Position numbers and translations under genes: made by a program. Positions 54,948 to 63,950 of a stretch of DNA of 64,000 nt are shown in pieces (the first letter of the stretch is position 1; every line of letters starts with the position of its first letter). The stretch comes from Neobacillus piezotolerans (GTDB lineage Bacteria; Bacillota; Bacilli; Bacillales; Cytobacillaceae). The stretch is from assembly GCF_003362805.1 (NCBI RefSeq), contig NZ_QNQT01000002.1:558001-622000 (forward strand). The letters run 5' to 3'. Below the pieces are notes generated by a model. That model was given only the letters and a program-made list of their open reading frames with translations. It had not been told where the DNA came from and did no database searches.

Positions 54948-55907
54948 GTGAAAAAAGTTATTCTGGATATTGATACGGGCATTGATGACGCCCTGGCGAT
55001 CCTTTATCTTTTAAAGCATCCCAATGTTGAGGTGAAGGGGCTGACAACAGGCTTCGGGAATGTGGATGTTGCCTTGGCGACAAAGAATACCCTTCAGATT
55101 TCTGAGCTTGCAGAAAGGCCGGATGTTCCGGTTTTTGCAGGTGCTTCGAAACCGTTCCTCAGGACGTGGAAAGGGCCGGTCGTCCATGTGCACGGCGAAA
55201 ATGGGATTGGGAATGTTTCACTGCCGGAGCCGAAAGCAAAGGCACAGGACGAAACAGCTTCCGATTTCATTGTCCGCGCGGTAAATGAGGAGCCGGGCGA
55301 GATTTCGGTGATTACGGTCGGGCGTCTGACGAATCTAGCCGAGGCGCTTGCAAAGGATCCTTTCCTTCCGAAAAAGGTTAAAGAGGTCGTTATCATGGGC
55401 GGAGCGGTCACGGTGCCGGGGAATGTGACCCCTGTAGCGGAGGCGAACATCGCTGGCGATCCGGAAGCGGCCCATATGGTGTTCGAGGCTGGCTTCCCGC
55501 TGACGATGGTCGGCCTGGATGTCACGATGCAGACGCAAATCACGGCCGAAGACATGGCGTGGATGGTGAGCCAGAAGAATGAGACGAATGCGGAACTGAT
55601 CGATGCGCTCGATGAAATGGTCCGTTTCAGGCTCGATGCGTACAAGAAGCAGGACGGCATTGACGGAAGCCCGCTCCATGATCCGTTGGCGGTCGCCGTA
55701 ACCCTTCATCCTGACCTTGTAAAAACAAAACCAATGCTCGTGGCGATTGAAACGAAGGGCGCGCTTTCCTCCGGGGCCACGATTGCGGACCTTCGCGCCT
55801 CGGAAAAGCCTTACTACAATGTGAACGTCTGCCTTGAAGTCGACGCGGAGCGCTTCATCAAGGAATTCGTTGAAGTTGTTTCCGGCAAGCAAAGGGAGGT
55901 TTTATAA
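54948..55907 (+). CDS. Nucleoside hydrolase (first of a tandem pair)
   Basis: A 319-aa ribohydrolase that splits nucleosides into base and ribose. The N-terminal calcium site is ILDIDTGIDDALAILYLL; VVIMGGAVTVPGNVTPVAEANIAGDPEAA and SPLHDPLAVAVTLHPDL complete the family motifs. A GTG at 54948 gives a start directly before KKVILDIDTG, like the second copy, and has AGGTGG upstream. It overlaps the next gene by one base. Confidence 0.85.
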   Translation: MKKVILDIDTGIDDALAILYLLKHPNVEVKGLTTGFGNVDVALATKNTLQISELAERPDVPVFAGASKPFLRTWKGPVVHVHGENGIGNVSLPEPKAKAQDETASDFIVRAVNEEPGEISVITVGRLTNLAEALAKDPFLPKKVKEVVIMGGAVTVPGNVTPVAEANIAGDPEAAHMVFEAGFPLTMVGLDVTMQTQITAEDMAWMVSQKNETNAELIDALDEMVRFRLDAYKKQDGIDGSPLHDPLAVAVTLHPDLVKTKPMLVAIETKGALSSGATIADLRASEKPYYNVNVCLEVDAERFIKEFVEVVSGKQREVL

Positions 55908-56839
55908 TGAAGAAAGTCATCCTTGATGTTGATACAGGTATTGATGATGCGCTGGCGATTGCGTATGCTGTGAAATCGAAAGACATTGACCTCGTCGGGC
56001 TTACAACCAGCTTCGGGAATACGTCGCTGGAGGAAGCGACCCGCAATACGCTTCAGCTTCTTGAGTTGATGGGCCGCGAGGATATTCCGGTTTATCCAGG
56101 TGCGGAAAAGCCATTGTTCAGGCCTCATTTGAAGCAGAAAGCGGCATTCATCCATGGCGACGACGCGATGGGGAACCACTCGCTTCCATTGCCAAAAACA
56201 AAGCCGTCGGAAAAGCACGCGGTCGAGTTCATTATTGAAATGGTCCATAAGCATCCAAACGAAATCACCCTTGTTTTTGTCGCGAGCATGACTAACCTTG
56301 CGCTTGCTATCATGAAAGACCCGTCGATTGTTGAAAAAGTCGAACGTGTCGTCATTATGGGCGGTGCCGCGACTGTGGCAGGGAATGCCACCCCAGCGGC
56401 GGAAGCGAATATTTACACGGATCCGGAAGCGGCGGAATATGTTTTCAGATCCGGGCTGACGGTTACAATGGTCGGCCTTGACGTGACGATGCAGACGCTC
56501 CTTCCAAGGGAACAGATTGCGGTATGGAGGGAGAAGCAAACCCCGTATGGTGATTTCATGGCTCATATAGTGGAGTTTTACATAAATGCCTACCAGAACT
56601 TTCTTCCGGGCATCAAAGGCTGTGCGCTCCATGACCCGCTCGCGATTGGGGCTGTCATCAATCCTGATTTTATTAAAACAAAGCCGATGCACATCCAGGT
56701 CGATTGCGAAGGCATTCATTCTGTGGGCAGGACTGTTGCCGATTTGCGGGGCATCCCGGCGAACCCTCCGAACGTTGACGTGGCGCTTGAAGTCGACGCC
56801 GAAGGATTTCTGGAGCATTTCCTGAGTGTGGTCGTCTGA
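55907..56839 (+). CDS. Nucleoside hydrolase (second of a tandem pair)
   Basis: A 310-aa paralog of the preceding gene, with MKKVILDVDTGIDDALAIAY, VVIMGGAATVAGNATPAAEANIYTDPEAA and CALHDPLAIGAVINPDF. By eye about half the residues are identical, so this is an old duplication. Two coupled paralogs suggest different base preferences or a mixed oligomer. The downstream EamA carrier may bring in the nucleoside, but it has its own start after a terminator-like hairpin. Confidence 0.85.
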   Translation: MKKVILDVDTGIDDALAIAYAVKSKDIDLVGLTTSFGNTSLEEATRNTLQLLELMGREDIPVYPGAEKPLFRPHLKQKAAFIHGDDAMGNHSLPLPKTKPSEKHAVEFIIEMVHKHPNEITLVFVASMTNLALAIMKDPSIVEKVERVVIMGGAATVAGNATPAAEANIYTDPEAAEYVFRSGLTVTMVGLDVTMQTLLPREQIAVWREKQTPYGDFMAHIVEFYINAYQNFLPGIKGCALHDPLAIGAVINPDFIKTKPMHIQVDCEGIHSVGRTVADLRGIPANPPNVDVALEVDAEGFLEHFLSVVV

Positions 56840-56949
56840 GGGCTGAGGGTTTGAAGGCGGATTTGATTAAGGATTGTGGTTTTATGCGTAATTGGCCAGC
56901 AAGATAAGTTTTGATGGCTAACACGTTTGTTGTAGGGTAAAATTTCGGG

Positions 56950-57016
56950 GAAGCCGTTTCCTGTGGAATTTAGCGGAATCAGGTTTCCGTTTTCCACGGA
57001 GCGGCCTTCTTTGATT
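56950..57016 (+). terminator. Terminator-like hairpin after the nucleoside hydrolases
   Basis: GAAGCCGTTTCCTGTGGAA pairs with TTCCACGGAGCGGCCTTC (imperfect), followed by TTTGATTTG. It may attenuate the EamA gene 40 bp on. Confidence 0.55.
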
Positions 57017-57052
57017 TGTTTTGTAGTTGATTGGAGCGGAAGGGTTGATTAG

Positions 57053-57943
57053 TTGAACAGAACGCTTGGAATAGTATCGGTTTTGCTTGCGGCATCATTA
57101 TATGGATTTGTGAATACGATCGTGAAGCTCGCCTATGCGGATGGCTTTGAGTTTCCGGAGCTGACGATCAGCCAATATGTATATGGAACGATCGGGCTTA
57201 TTATTTTGATTTTGGCGACGCGCTCTTTTGGGAGAGTAACACTAAGGGATTACTTGAAGCTGCTTGCGGTCGGGGGATTCGGCCTCGGCGGCACGAGCCT
57301 AGCCCTTTATAAGAGCCTTGCCTATGTGCCGACGTCCGTTTCATTGGTGATGCTGTTCCAGTTTACATGGATCGGACTGCTGATAGAAATGCTTGTTTTA
57401 AAAAGAAAGATCCACCGGAACGAGTGGCTCGCGGTCGGAATAATCCTGGCGGGGACGCTGCTTGTCCTCCAGATAACAGGGATTGATTCGGAAACGATTA
57501 ACGCGCCTGGCTTGATTTTCGGGTTTATCGCGGCGATTTGCTATTCCATTTTCTTGATCGGCGCATCCATGCTGCCGGAAACAATCCCGCAATTTTATAA
57601 GAACGGCCTGATGGTATCGGGCACGCTTGTATTGCTGTTTATAGGGTTTGCGGTTACCACGCCGATCGTTGAAATCAATCCATTCGGCGCGGTGCTGAAA
57701 TGGGGGCTGCTGCTTGGAATCCTCGCCCAGCTGCTGCCGCCGGTCCTGTTCACTTACGGGGCTCCGAAAATCGGCGGTACGCTTACGTCGATATTGAGTT
57801 CAGTCGAGCTGCCTGTAGGAATCATCGCCTCCAACCTGATTTTGGGCGAACAGGTCGTCCTCGTCCAATGGATCGGGATGCTGCTCATCCTTGCCGGTAT
57901 TGTCGTTTCGCAGGTGCGGCAGGGCGAAGCGGGGAAAGCCTAG
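57053..57943 (+). CDS. EamA (DMT) family transporter
   Basis: A 296-aa protein with ten membrane spans in two EamA repeats (about 5-140 and 150-290), including SLYGFVNTIVKLAY, the ALYKSLAYVPTSVSLVMLFQFTW motif and SILSSVELPVGIIAS. A TTG start has GGAAGGG upstream. DMT carriers of this type export or import small metabolites; the substrate is not known. Confidence 0.8.
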   Translation: MNRTLGIVSVLLAASLYGFVNTIVKLAYADGFEFPELTISQYVYGTIGLIILILATRSFGRVTLRDYLKLLAVGGFGLGGTSLALYKSLAYVPTSVSLVMLFQFTWIGLLIEMLVLKRKIHRNEWLAVGIILAGTLLVLQITGIDSETINAPGLIFGFIAAICYSIFLIGASMLPETIPQFYKNGLMVSGTLVLLFIGFAVTTPIVEINPFGAVLKWGLLLGILAQLLPPVLFTYGAPKIGGTLTSILSSVELPVGIIASNLILGEQVVLVQWIGMLLILAGIVVSQVRQGEAGKA

Positions 57944-57999
57944 ATTCTAGGATTTAGGTCGACTTCGCGGACCTGCATTAAAGGAAATAAGGAAAACAA

Positions 58000-58030
58000 T
58001 CCCCCACCGGTTAGTAGCCGATGGGGGGGG
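58000..58030 (+). terminator. Terminator after the EamA gene
   Basis: CCCCCACCGG pairs with CCGATGGGGG; no long T run follows. Confidence 0.55.
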
Positions 58031-58042
58031 GTTTGGGGGCAG

Positions 58043-58195
58043 TTCAAGACCGTTTTACTTTTAATTTACAACCGAAACGGTCTTGAGAACGCCTGGTCGG
58101 CCCAATAGTTCTTCATCCCCTCTATGAAGACAGTTTCAACCGGAAAGGTTGCCTCGAAAGTGTCTTCATTTTTTAGAGATACAGTTTGATGGAAC
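58043..58195. repeat. 52-bp hairpin repeat, copy locus 3
   Basis: ATGAAGACAGTTTC (from 58124) and GAAAGTGTCTTCAT (ending 58169) form a 14-bp stem with one mismatch; a weaker next unit begins about 51 bp on. Just before, TCAAGACCGTTT and AAACGGTCTTGA (58044-58086) make a further perfect 12-bp inverted repeat. The 269-bp gap holds no gene. Confidence 0.75.
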
Positions 58196-58212
58196 AATTT
58201 TCAGACGCTAAT

Positions 58213-58926
58213 CTACTTTTTGGCCACTGCTGCCTTGATGATAAGAAAGTTCGGCGTTTTCAGCAGCCTGTTATAGGAAACGGGATTTGCCATTTTAAAT
58301 GTTTCCGTTGGGAGGGGCTCGATGACTTCCTTTATTGTAAAAAAGGAAAGGGTGTCGTTCAAAATTTTTTGCAGCGGCCTTCTGTAAAAAGGCACATCGA
58401 ACACTTTCCCATCCTTCCGCCACTTGTCGATGATGAGCTCGGTTGAAAAGTAGCTTGGGTTCCTAAGAAGCTTGATATCCGCGAACGGGTGGTGGACGGA
58501 AAAAAGGAAAACGCCTCCGGATTTCAAAATCCGTCTGAATTCACTAAAGGTAAGCTGCCAGTCTTGTAAATAGTGGAGAGTAAGTGAACTGACCACGTAA
58601 TCGAATGATTGGCTGGCGAACGGAAGTGGTTCCGCCAAGTCGTGGCAAAAGATTTCGGCTTTGTCGCCAACGCGCCGTTTCGCGGCATTGACCATCTCGG
58701 GGCTCAAATCAATGCCCACGACCTTCGCGCCGCGTTTCGCAAGTTGAAGCGCATACCATCCAGCAGCGCAGCCAGCATCGAGTATCACTTTCCCCGTTAA
58801 ATCATCCGGCAAAACGGCGAGCATGGAAGGGCGTTCGTATTCACTATTGTACAAACCGTTCGTGTCGACCGATTTTTCATAAGCGCCAGAAAGTCCGTTG
58901 AAAACGTCTTTTACTTTGTCTTTCAT
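58213..58926 (-). CDS. SAM-dependent methyltransferase
   Basis: A 237-aa class I methyltransferase. The SAM loop is VILDAGCAAGWYALQLAKRG, with VVGIDLSPEMV and the SFDYVVSSLTLHYLQDW segment of the UbiE/Methyltransf_11 branch. GAGGTG precedes the ATG. It follows the amidohydrolase gene by 3 bp on the same strand, so the two are probably cotranscribed. The acceptor is unknown. Confidence 0.8.
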   Translation of the reverse strand: MKDKVKDVFNGLSGAYEKSVDTNGLYNSEYERPSMLAVLPDDLTGKVILDAGCAAGWYALQLAKRGAKVVGIDLSPEMVNAAKRRVGDKAEIFCHDLAEPLPFASQSFDYVVSSLTLHYLQDWQLTFSEFRRILKSGGVFLFSVHHPFADIKLLRNPSYFSTELIIDKWRKDGKVFDVPFYRRPLQKILNDTLSFFTIKEVIEPLPTETFKMANPVSYNRLLKTPNFLIIKAAVAKK

Positions 58927-58929
58927 GTG

Positions 58930-60261
58930 TCACCTCGCATAAACGCCGTCCTGAAAGCTTTTCAGGAATTTTTCATATGCCGCTCTGGCCTCTTCTTCCG
59001 TTGGAACAGAATCAAAAAGCTCCTCTTGCGAAAAGGCTCGCCCACCTTTAATGACCAAATCGATGTCCTGGGTATTCCGGATTGTATCCAGTGGGTTGCT
59101 GTTAAGCAGGACGATGTCGGCTAATGCCTCTTCTTTAATGACCCCGAGTTCGGGTCTGCCCATGGCTTGTGCGGCAAACAAGGTGGCAGCCCTCAAGGCG
59201 TCAATTTCCGAAAAACCCGCCTCTACAAGTAACTCGAGCTCCCGGTGCAACGCCATTCCCGGATAAGTCCATACGCCTGCCGGTGTGTCCGTACCTGCAA
59301 CCACCGTCCCGCCTAATTCGAAATAGATTTTGGCAATCGCCTTATTTAAGGTGCTTTGTATCCCCGTCCGCTTAAGCGCGTCCTTACGTTGGGAGAGATT
59401 TTCCCATTGTGCATCAAGGGAGTTGTTTGTGAATGAATTCCTTTCAGGCTCCCAATGATTTGGCAAGTGATCCATTTGGTCATACAGCACCATCGTCGGG
59501 CACAGAATCACGCCAAGCTCAGATAACTGGGAACAGACTTCCGTTATTTTCTCCCTTTCAGGCTCCAGCCAGTTGACTTTTTCCCAAACATCCTTGTCTG
59601 CCTTCATATTCCATTCCGGGTACATTGCCTGGATGATTCCGGAGGCATGTTCATTCCACTTGACACCAATCTTGGCTGCGTCAATCGCATTCACTGATGT
59701 CGAATGAATCAGGTCGCAGCTGACTTCTTTTCGATGTTTTTTCGCTTCATCAACGACGGCCTCCATTACTTCTCTAGAAAGCCAGCCGTACACTTTTATA
59801 AGATCGGCCCCGGCTTCAACCTGGCGAATGACTTCAGCTCGGGCGGCGGATGGTTCATCAATATTAATATTCCACGGACTCGTTTCTCCCCAAAGTCCGG
59901 GCGGGCCATCGATAATCCTGTCCGCAGAATATACCCTTGGAGTAGGAGCGTTTCCCGGGGCCTCAATAAGGTTCATTAATTCCAGGACATTACCGCCAGT
60001 ATTGCGGACGGTGGTCACCCCGGCAGCAACGAAGAGGGGCGCATAGCTTTCTTTTATATGGACGTGCATATCGATCAGTCCAGGGAGAATCCACTTGCCA
60101 GCGGCATTTATAGTCGGGATTCCATTTTCACTAAAGGGCATTTGGTCGGGGGATGTGTATATTTTGGCAATCCTTTCACCTTCTATTAAGATAGAAGCTT
60201 GGTAAATTGTATCTGAAGCAACATCAATTACATTGCCGTTTTTTACAAATAGTTTAGGCAT
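58930..60261 (-). CDS. Amidohydrolase family protein
   Basis: A 443-aa metal-dependent hydrolase. The metal site shows as LIDMHVHI (HxH), a bridging Lys in ADLIKVYGWLS, the HS/H pair in CDLIHSTS and WNEHASG, and the last Asp in VAGTDTPAG. It resembles imidazolonepropionase-like or prolidase-like amidohydrolases of the Amidohydro_1 type. The natural substrate cannot be read from the sequence. It is upstream of the methyltransferase gene. Confidence 0.8.
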   Translation of the reverse strand: MPKLFVKNGNVIDVASDTIYQASILIEGERIAKIYTSPDQMPFSENGIPTINAAGKWILPGLIDMHVHIKESYAPLFVAAGVTTVRNTGGNVLELMNLIEAPGNAPTPRVYSADRIIDGPPGLWGETSPWNINIDEPSAARAEVIRQVEAGADLIKVYGWLSREVMEAVVDEAKKHRKEVSCDLIHSTSVNAIDAAKIGVKWNEHASGIIQAMYPEWNMKADKDVWEKVNWLEPEREKITEVCSQLSELGVILCPTMVLYDQMDHLPNHWEPERNSFTNNSLDAQWENLSQRKDALKRTGIQSTLNKAIAKIYFELGGTVVAGTDTPAGVWTYPGMALHRELELLVEAGFSEIDALRAATLFAAQAMGRPELGVIKEEALADIVLLNSNPLDTIRNTQDIDLVIKGGRAFSQEELFDSVPTEEEARAAYEKFLKSFQDGVYAR

Positions 60262-60303
60262 TCCGGGAAATCACTCCAGTCATTTTAGTGTAATATGTAC
60301 CAA

Positions 60304-60336
60304 TAAAAAGGCTTCTGCACAGCAGCGCAGAAGCCT
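60304..60336 (-). terminator. Terminator after the AOR gene
   Basis: On the minus strand AGGCTTCTGC and GCAGAAGCCT pair, followed by TTTTTATT. Between it and the AOR stop are two direct copies of CCCAGCTTCACT. Confidence 0.75.
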
Positions 60337-60418
60337 AAGTTAATTTTTCAAAATCGATAACGGTTCCCAGCTTCACTTCCAGAAAAATGAAGCAGCAGTT
60401 CCGTCCCCAGCTTCACTC

Positions 60419-62260
60419 TTAAACTAGCTGGCTGCCTGGTTCGGCTGCTGCTGGGAGGATGCCGAGTTCGCGGAGTTTTTGTTCCGGCACGACGCCATTT
60501 TCCCAGCCGCGGACCTGGTAGTATTCGTCGAGCATGATGTCCATGCGGCTGACGGAGCCGGCGCTGTTGCCTGTTGCCGGTTCTTCGGTGAAGCGTTTCG
60601 GCAGGAAGTCGTCCTCGCGGCGGTTGAAGCCGGCGAGGTTATTGTAATAGCGTTCGAGATTGTAAATCCGTTCCCCTGCGAGCATGACGTCTTCCGCTGT
60701 CATCGGGATGCCGGTCATTGTGCTGTACTGCTCGGCATAGTGCTCGGCGTTTTCCGAGAAGGATGAGAATTTACAAATATTCATTGAGTCGGAGAAGGAG
60801 AGAAGGTCCTGGAATATTTTCAGGAGCTCGCCCTTTCCTTCAGGCTGCAGTCGGTCGGTTGGTTCCGGGATGCCGGCGATTTCCGATGCGACGGTATAGC
60901 CGCGCAGATGGCAGGCGCCGCGGTTGCTTGTCGCATAGCCAAGGCCGATTCCCTGGATGCCGCGCGGGTCGTACGCCGGGATGGACTGGCCTTTGACGGA
61001 CATTGACAGGTATGGGGCACCCCACATCGCGGTTGCCCGCGCAGGGCCCTCGGCAAGGATGCCGCCGAAGCCTTCGCGGTGGGCGATCTTCCTTGTCATT
61101 TCAATCATCTTGTCGGCGTCGCCCCAGTCAAGCTTCTCGTCGACGATGCCTTTTTCGTATGCTTCCATCGTTACCGAGAAGGCATTTCCAAGCTCGATGG
61201 TGTCGATTCCGTATTCGTTGCATGAGTCGATCAGGTAGGCGATCGCCTCGGAATTGCTCAAGCCGCTGTTCGCGCCAAGCGCCCAGGCGGATTCGAATTC
61301 GAAGCTTTCAACACGGGTTTTGTATTTGCCGTCCTTGACTTCAACTTCGATTTTACAGGCGACAGGGCAGGCGTGGCATGTATTGTTGGCGACAAGCAGG
61401 TGCTCGTTTACATACTCGCCGCTGTGCAGCTCGGCCTGGTCCCAGTTGGTGAACTGGGAATTCTTTGTCGGAAGGGCACCCACTTCGTTGATCAGGTTTG
61501 TTAGGACGTTCGTGCCGTAAACGGACAATCCGCCTTTGTTTGGCGCGGTCAGGCCGCCTTCAAGGATTGCTTTGACCGCTTTTTTATTGGCCTCTTTGTA
61601 TTCGTTCTCAAGGGCCGGCTGCGGCATATTGCCTTTTTGGGCCGCCTTGATGACGATTGCCTTCAATTTTTTATATCCTGCGACAGCGGCTGTTCCTCCA
61701 CGGCCGGCCGCGCGGTCATGCTCGTTGATGAAGGATGCGTAGCGGACTGTGTTTTCCCCTGCCTGGCCGATTGCCATGACGCTCAGGTCTTCCGCGCCGT
61801 AGCGGTCTTTCATCGCCTTGACCGTTGCCCGGGTGGAAGTTCCCCACTCAGCCGAAGCATCGCGCAATTCAGCTTTGCCGTCCTCGATGTAGAGATAGAC
61901 GGGCTTGTCGCTTTTTCCTTTGAAAATGATGTTGTCGAAACCGGACCACTTCAGGCGCGCGGCAGTCCAGCCGCCCATATGGGAATCGGTTACTGTCCCG
62001 GTCAGCGGCGACTTCGTTACAACCGCAAGGCGTCCGCTCATTGAGGAACGTGAGCCTGTCACCGGCCCGGTCATAATGCAGAGGATGTTTTCCTCCGAAA
62101 GCGGTTCCACTTCCGGCCCGTTGTCAAGGACATACTTGACGCCAAGGCCGCGCCCGCCGATATACTTGCGCGCATCTTCCTCATTGATGCTCCTGTACTC
62201 CACTGTTCCACTGGTCAAATCAACAATTGCTTCCCTGTTTTTGAAACCGCCAAGTTTCAT
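60419..62260 (-). CDS. aor: Aldehyde ferredoxin oxidoreductase (tungsten enzyme)
   Basis: Oxidises aldehydes to acids with ferredoxin as electron acceptor, using a tungsten bis-pterin cofactor. The 613-aa length equals that of archaeal AOR. The 4Fe-4S ligands are Cys295, Cys298 and Cys302 (CHACPVAC) and Cys496 (NICKFSS), spaced as in the Pyrococcus enzyme. The pterin-binding segments RGLGVKYVLD, TGPVTGSRSSMSGRLAVVTKSP and GRGGTAAVAGYKKLKAI are present. The gene is divergent from the MoeB-like gene. With the TupABC importer at 0.2-2.9 kb, tungsten rather than molybdenum is likely. No ferredoxin gene is seen in the window. Confidence 0.9.
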   Translation of the reverse strand: MKLGGFKNREAIVDLTSGTVEYRSINEEDARKYIGGRGLGVKYVLDNGPEVEPLSEENILCIMTGPVTGSRSSMSGRLAVVTKSPLTGTVTDSHMGGWTAARLKWSGFDNIIFKGKSDKPVYLYIEDGKAELRDASAEWGTSTRATVKAMKDRYGAEDLSVMAIGQAGENTVRYASFINEHDRAAGRGGTAAVAGYKKLKAIVIKAAQKGNMPQPALENEYKEANKKAVKAILEGGLTAPNKGGLSVYGTNVLTNLINEVGALPTKNSQFTNWDQAELHSGEYVNEHLLVANNTCHACPVACKIEVEVKDGKYKTRVESFEFESAWALGANSGLSNSEAIAYLIDSCNEYGIDTIELGNAFSVTMEAYEKGIVDEKLDWGDADKMIEMTRKIAHREGFGGILAEGPARATAMWGAPYLSMSVKGQSIPAYDPRGIQGIGLGYATSNRGACHLRGYTVASEIAGIPEPTDRLQPEGKGELLKIFQDLLSFSDSMNICKFSSFSENAEHYAEQYSTMTGIPMTAEDVMLAGERIYNLERYYNNLAGFNRREDDFLPKRFTEEPATGNSAGSVSRMDIMLDEYYQVRGWENGVVPEQKLRELGILPAAAEPGSQLV

Positions 62261-62435
62261 TGATTCGGAGCCCCCTTAAATGGATTGAATTATACGCAAA
62301 AAAAGCATGTACCTGTTCTATATTCTTCTAACCTGCTGCATATTCCTTCCTTTTTTAAAAATTATTTAAAATTTTTAGTTAATTATAAGTTATCTTTTAT
62401 AATAGAAGGAAGATGAAACGAAGGGGGGCTGGCGG
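62261..62435. promoter_or_regulatory. Divergent promoter region of aor and the E1-like gene
   Basis: On the minus strand a TATAAT (complement near 62288-62293) could serve aor; on the plus strand TATAAT (62398-62403) could serve the E1-like gene. The -35 boxes are weak for both, so an activator may be needed. Confidence 0.4.
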
Positions 62436-63458
62436 ATGGAACGTTATTCACGCCAAATACTGTTTAAGCCGATTGGGGAAGAAGGGCAGAGGCGGCTGCT
62501 AGAAAGCCGGGCGGCGGTTGTCGGAATGGGCGCGCTCGGTACGGTGATTGCCAACCACCTTGTCCGCTCTGGTGTCGGATATGTCCGGCTTATCGACCGC
62601 GACTTGGTCGAACTTTCAAATCTTCAGCGCCAGACGCTTTATACAGAGGAAGATGCGCGCAAAAATTTGCCGAAAGCGGTTGCGGCAGCTGACCGGCTGC
62701 GGGCGGTGAACTCGGAAATCACGATTGACCCGGTCATAGCCGACCTGAATCTTGATAATGCGGAGGATTTGCTGGCGGGGTTCGATGTCATCGTGGACGG
62801 CACCGACAATTTTTCGGCGCGGTATCTGGTCAACGACATTTCCGTGAAATTCGGGATTCCGTGGGTGTACGGCGGCGCGGTCAGCTCGCGCGGCATGTTC
62901 GCGGTGATTGTTCCCGGTAAAACGCCGTGCTACCGCTGCCTGTTTCCGGATGCGCAGACCGGCCTAGGCGAGACATGCGACACGATTGGCGTCCTCTCCC
63001 CGATTACTGAAATTATCGGATCATTTGAAGCGATGGAGGCGATCAAACTTCTGGCGGGGGCGGAGCACAACCCGAATCTTGAACAAATCGACATCTGGTA
63101 TAACTCGACTATGCAAATGGACATTTCCAAGGGGCGGAATCCCGATTGCCCATGCTGCGGAAGGCGGCAGTTCGATTTCCTGGACCGCTCCTCCGACCGG
63201 CAAGTGGCCTTCACCGCGCTATGCGGGCGTGATACCGTCCAGATCAATCCTCGTAAAAAGAAGCCTGTCGAGCTTGAAAAGCTGGCTGGCGTCCTGCGCG
63301 AAGCGGGAACTGTTACCGCCGCGAACCCGTTTTTGTTAAAATTCTCGCCGGATGAGCGTATCACCATGGTCTTTTTCAAGGACGGACGCGTTTTGGTGCA
63401 CGGCACAAACGACCTGGCAGAAGCCAAATCGTATTTTGCCAGATATGCCGGGGCGTAG
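62436..63458 (+). CDS. MoeB/ThiF-family E1-like adenylyltransferase
   Basis: Activates the C-terminal glycine of a ubiquitin-like sulfur carrier by adenylation. The 340-aa protein has the opening RYSRQILFKPIGEEGQ, the ATP loop VVGMGALGTVIANHLVRSG, DRDLVELSNLQRQTLY, and two zinc-binding pairs CYRC and CPCC. The last 90 residues (CGRDTVQINPRKKKPVEL to the end) form a small extra domain, not a rhodanese, seen in other Bacillus MoeB-type proteins. The likely partners are the MoaD-like protein at 52.6 kb and perhaps its diglycine-tailed companion. It is divergent from aor. Confidence 0.85.
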   Translation: MERYSRQILFKPIGEEGQRRLLESRAAVVGMGALGTVIANHLVRSGVGYVRLIDRDLVELSNLQRQTLYTEEDARKNLPKAVAAADRLRAVNSEITIDPVIADLNLDNAEDLLAGFDVIVDGTDNFSARYLVNDISVKFGIPWVYGGAVSSRGMFAVIVPGKTPCYRCLFPDAQTGLGETCDTIGVLSPITEIIGSFEAMEAIKLLAGAEHNPNLEQIDIWYNSTMQMDISKGRNPDCPCCGRRQFDFLDRSSDRQVAFTALCGRDTVQINPRKKKPVELEKLAGVLREAGTVTAANPFLLKFSPDERITMVFFKDGRVLVHGTNDLAEAKSYFARYAGA

Positions 63459-63558
63459 GGGGGCATTAAACAGGAAGTGGATTTTGTGATTTAGCCGCAA
63501 AGGAGGGGATTCACCCTCCTTTTTGCGTTAACAAAGAGTAAAAGCAACGTGTATCAAC

Positions 63559-63807
63559 TTTATCGGACGGTTTATCAGCAATTGCCCACGTTTATCAGCA
63601 TTCGAACGGGTTTATCAGTAAACGCAACCATTTTATCAGTAAACGAACGAGGTTTATCAGTAAACGCACCCATTTTATCAGCATTCGAACGGAGTTTATC
63701 AGGAAACGAACGGAGTTTATCAGGAAACGAATGGGGTTTATCAGTAAACGAGCGGGGTTTATCGGTAAACGAACGGGGTTTATCAGTAAACGCAGGCGGT
63801 TTATCAG
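63559..63807. repeat. 21-bp tandem array of TTTATCAG
   Basis: Thirteen copies of TTTATCAG (two read TTTATCGG) start at 63559, 63571, 63591, 63611, 63632, 63653, 63674, 63695, 63716, 63737, 63758, 63779 and 63800; from 63611 on the period is exactly 21 bp. The bases between follow two types, TAAACGAACG-like and CATTCGAACG-like. The 492-bp gap 63459-63950 holds this array. Open frames across it on both strands are repeats of seven residues and arise from the 21-bp period. Confidence 0.9.
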
Positions 63808-63950
63808 TATCCTTCGCCACGCGGAGCGAGCACCGAAATCCGCCGGCTGCCCCGTCGCTTTGGCTGGCATTTCTGTTAACAAAAAGCTGGATCGACATGA
63901 TGCCTGGGCTAGGGGATGTTTTTTTTCCAAAAGGAGAAGGGTATAGATAA

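Noticed and set aside
63559-63807. CRISPR-like look of the TTTATCAG array
   Set aside because: Cores are 8 bp, the bases between are 13 bp and nearly alike, and no cas gene is present.
63549-63950. Open frames on both strands rich in GLSVNER-type repeats
   Set aside because: They exist only because the DNA repeats every 21 bp without stops; no ribosome site and no domain. I treat the stretch as a non-coding array.
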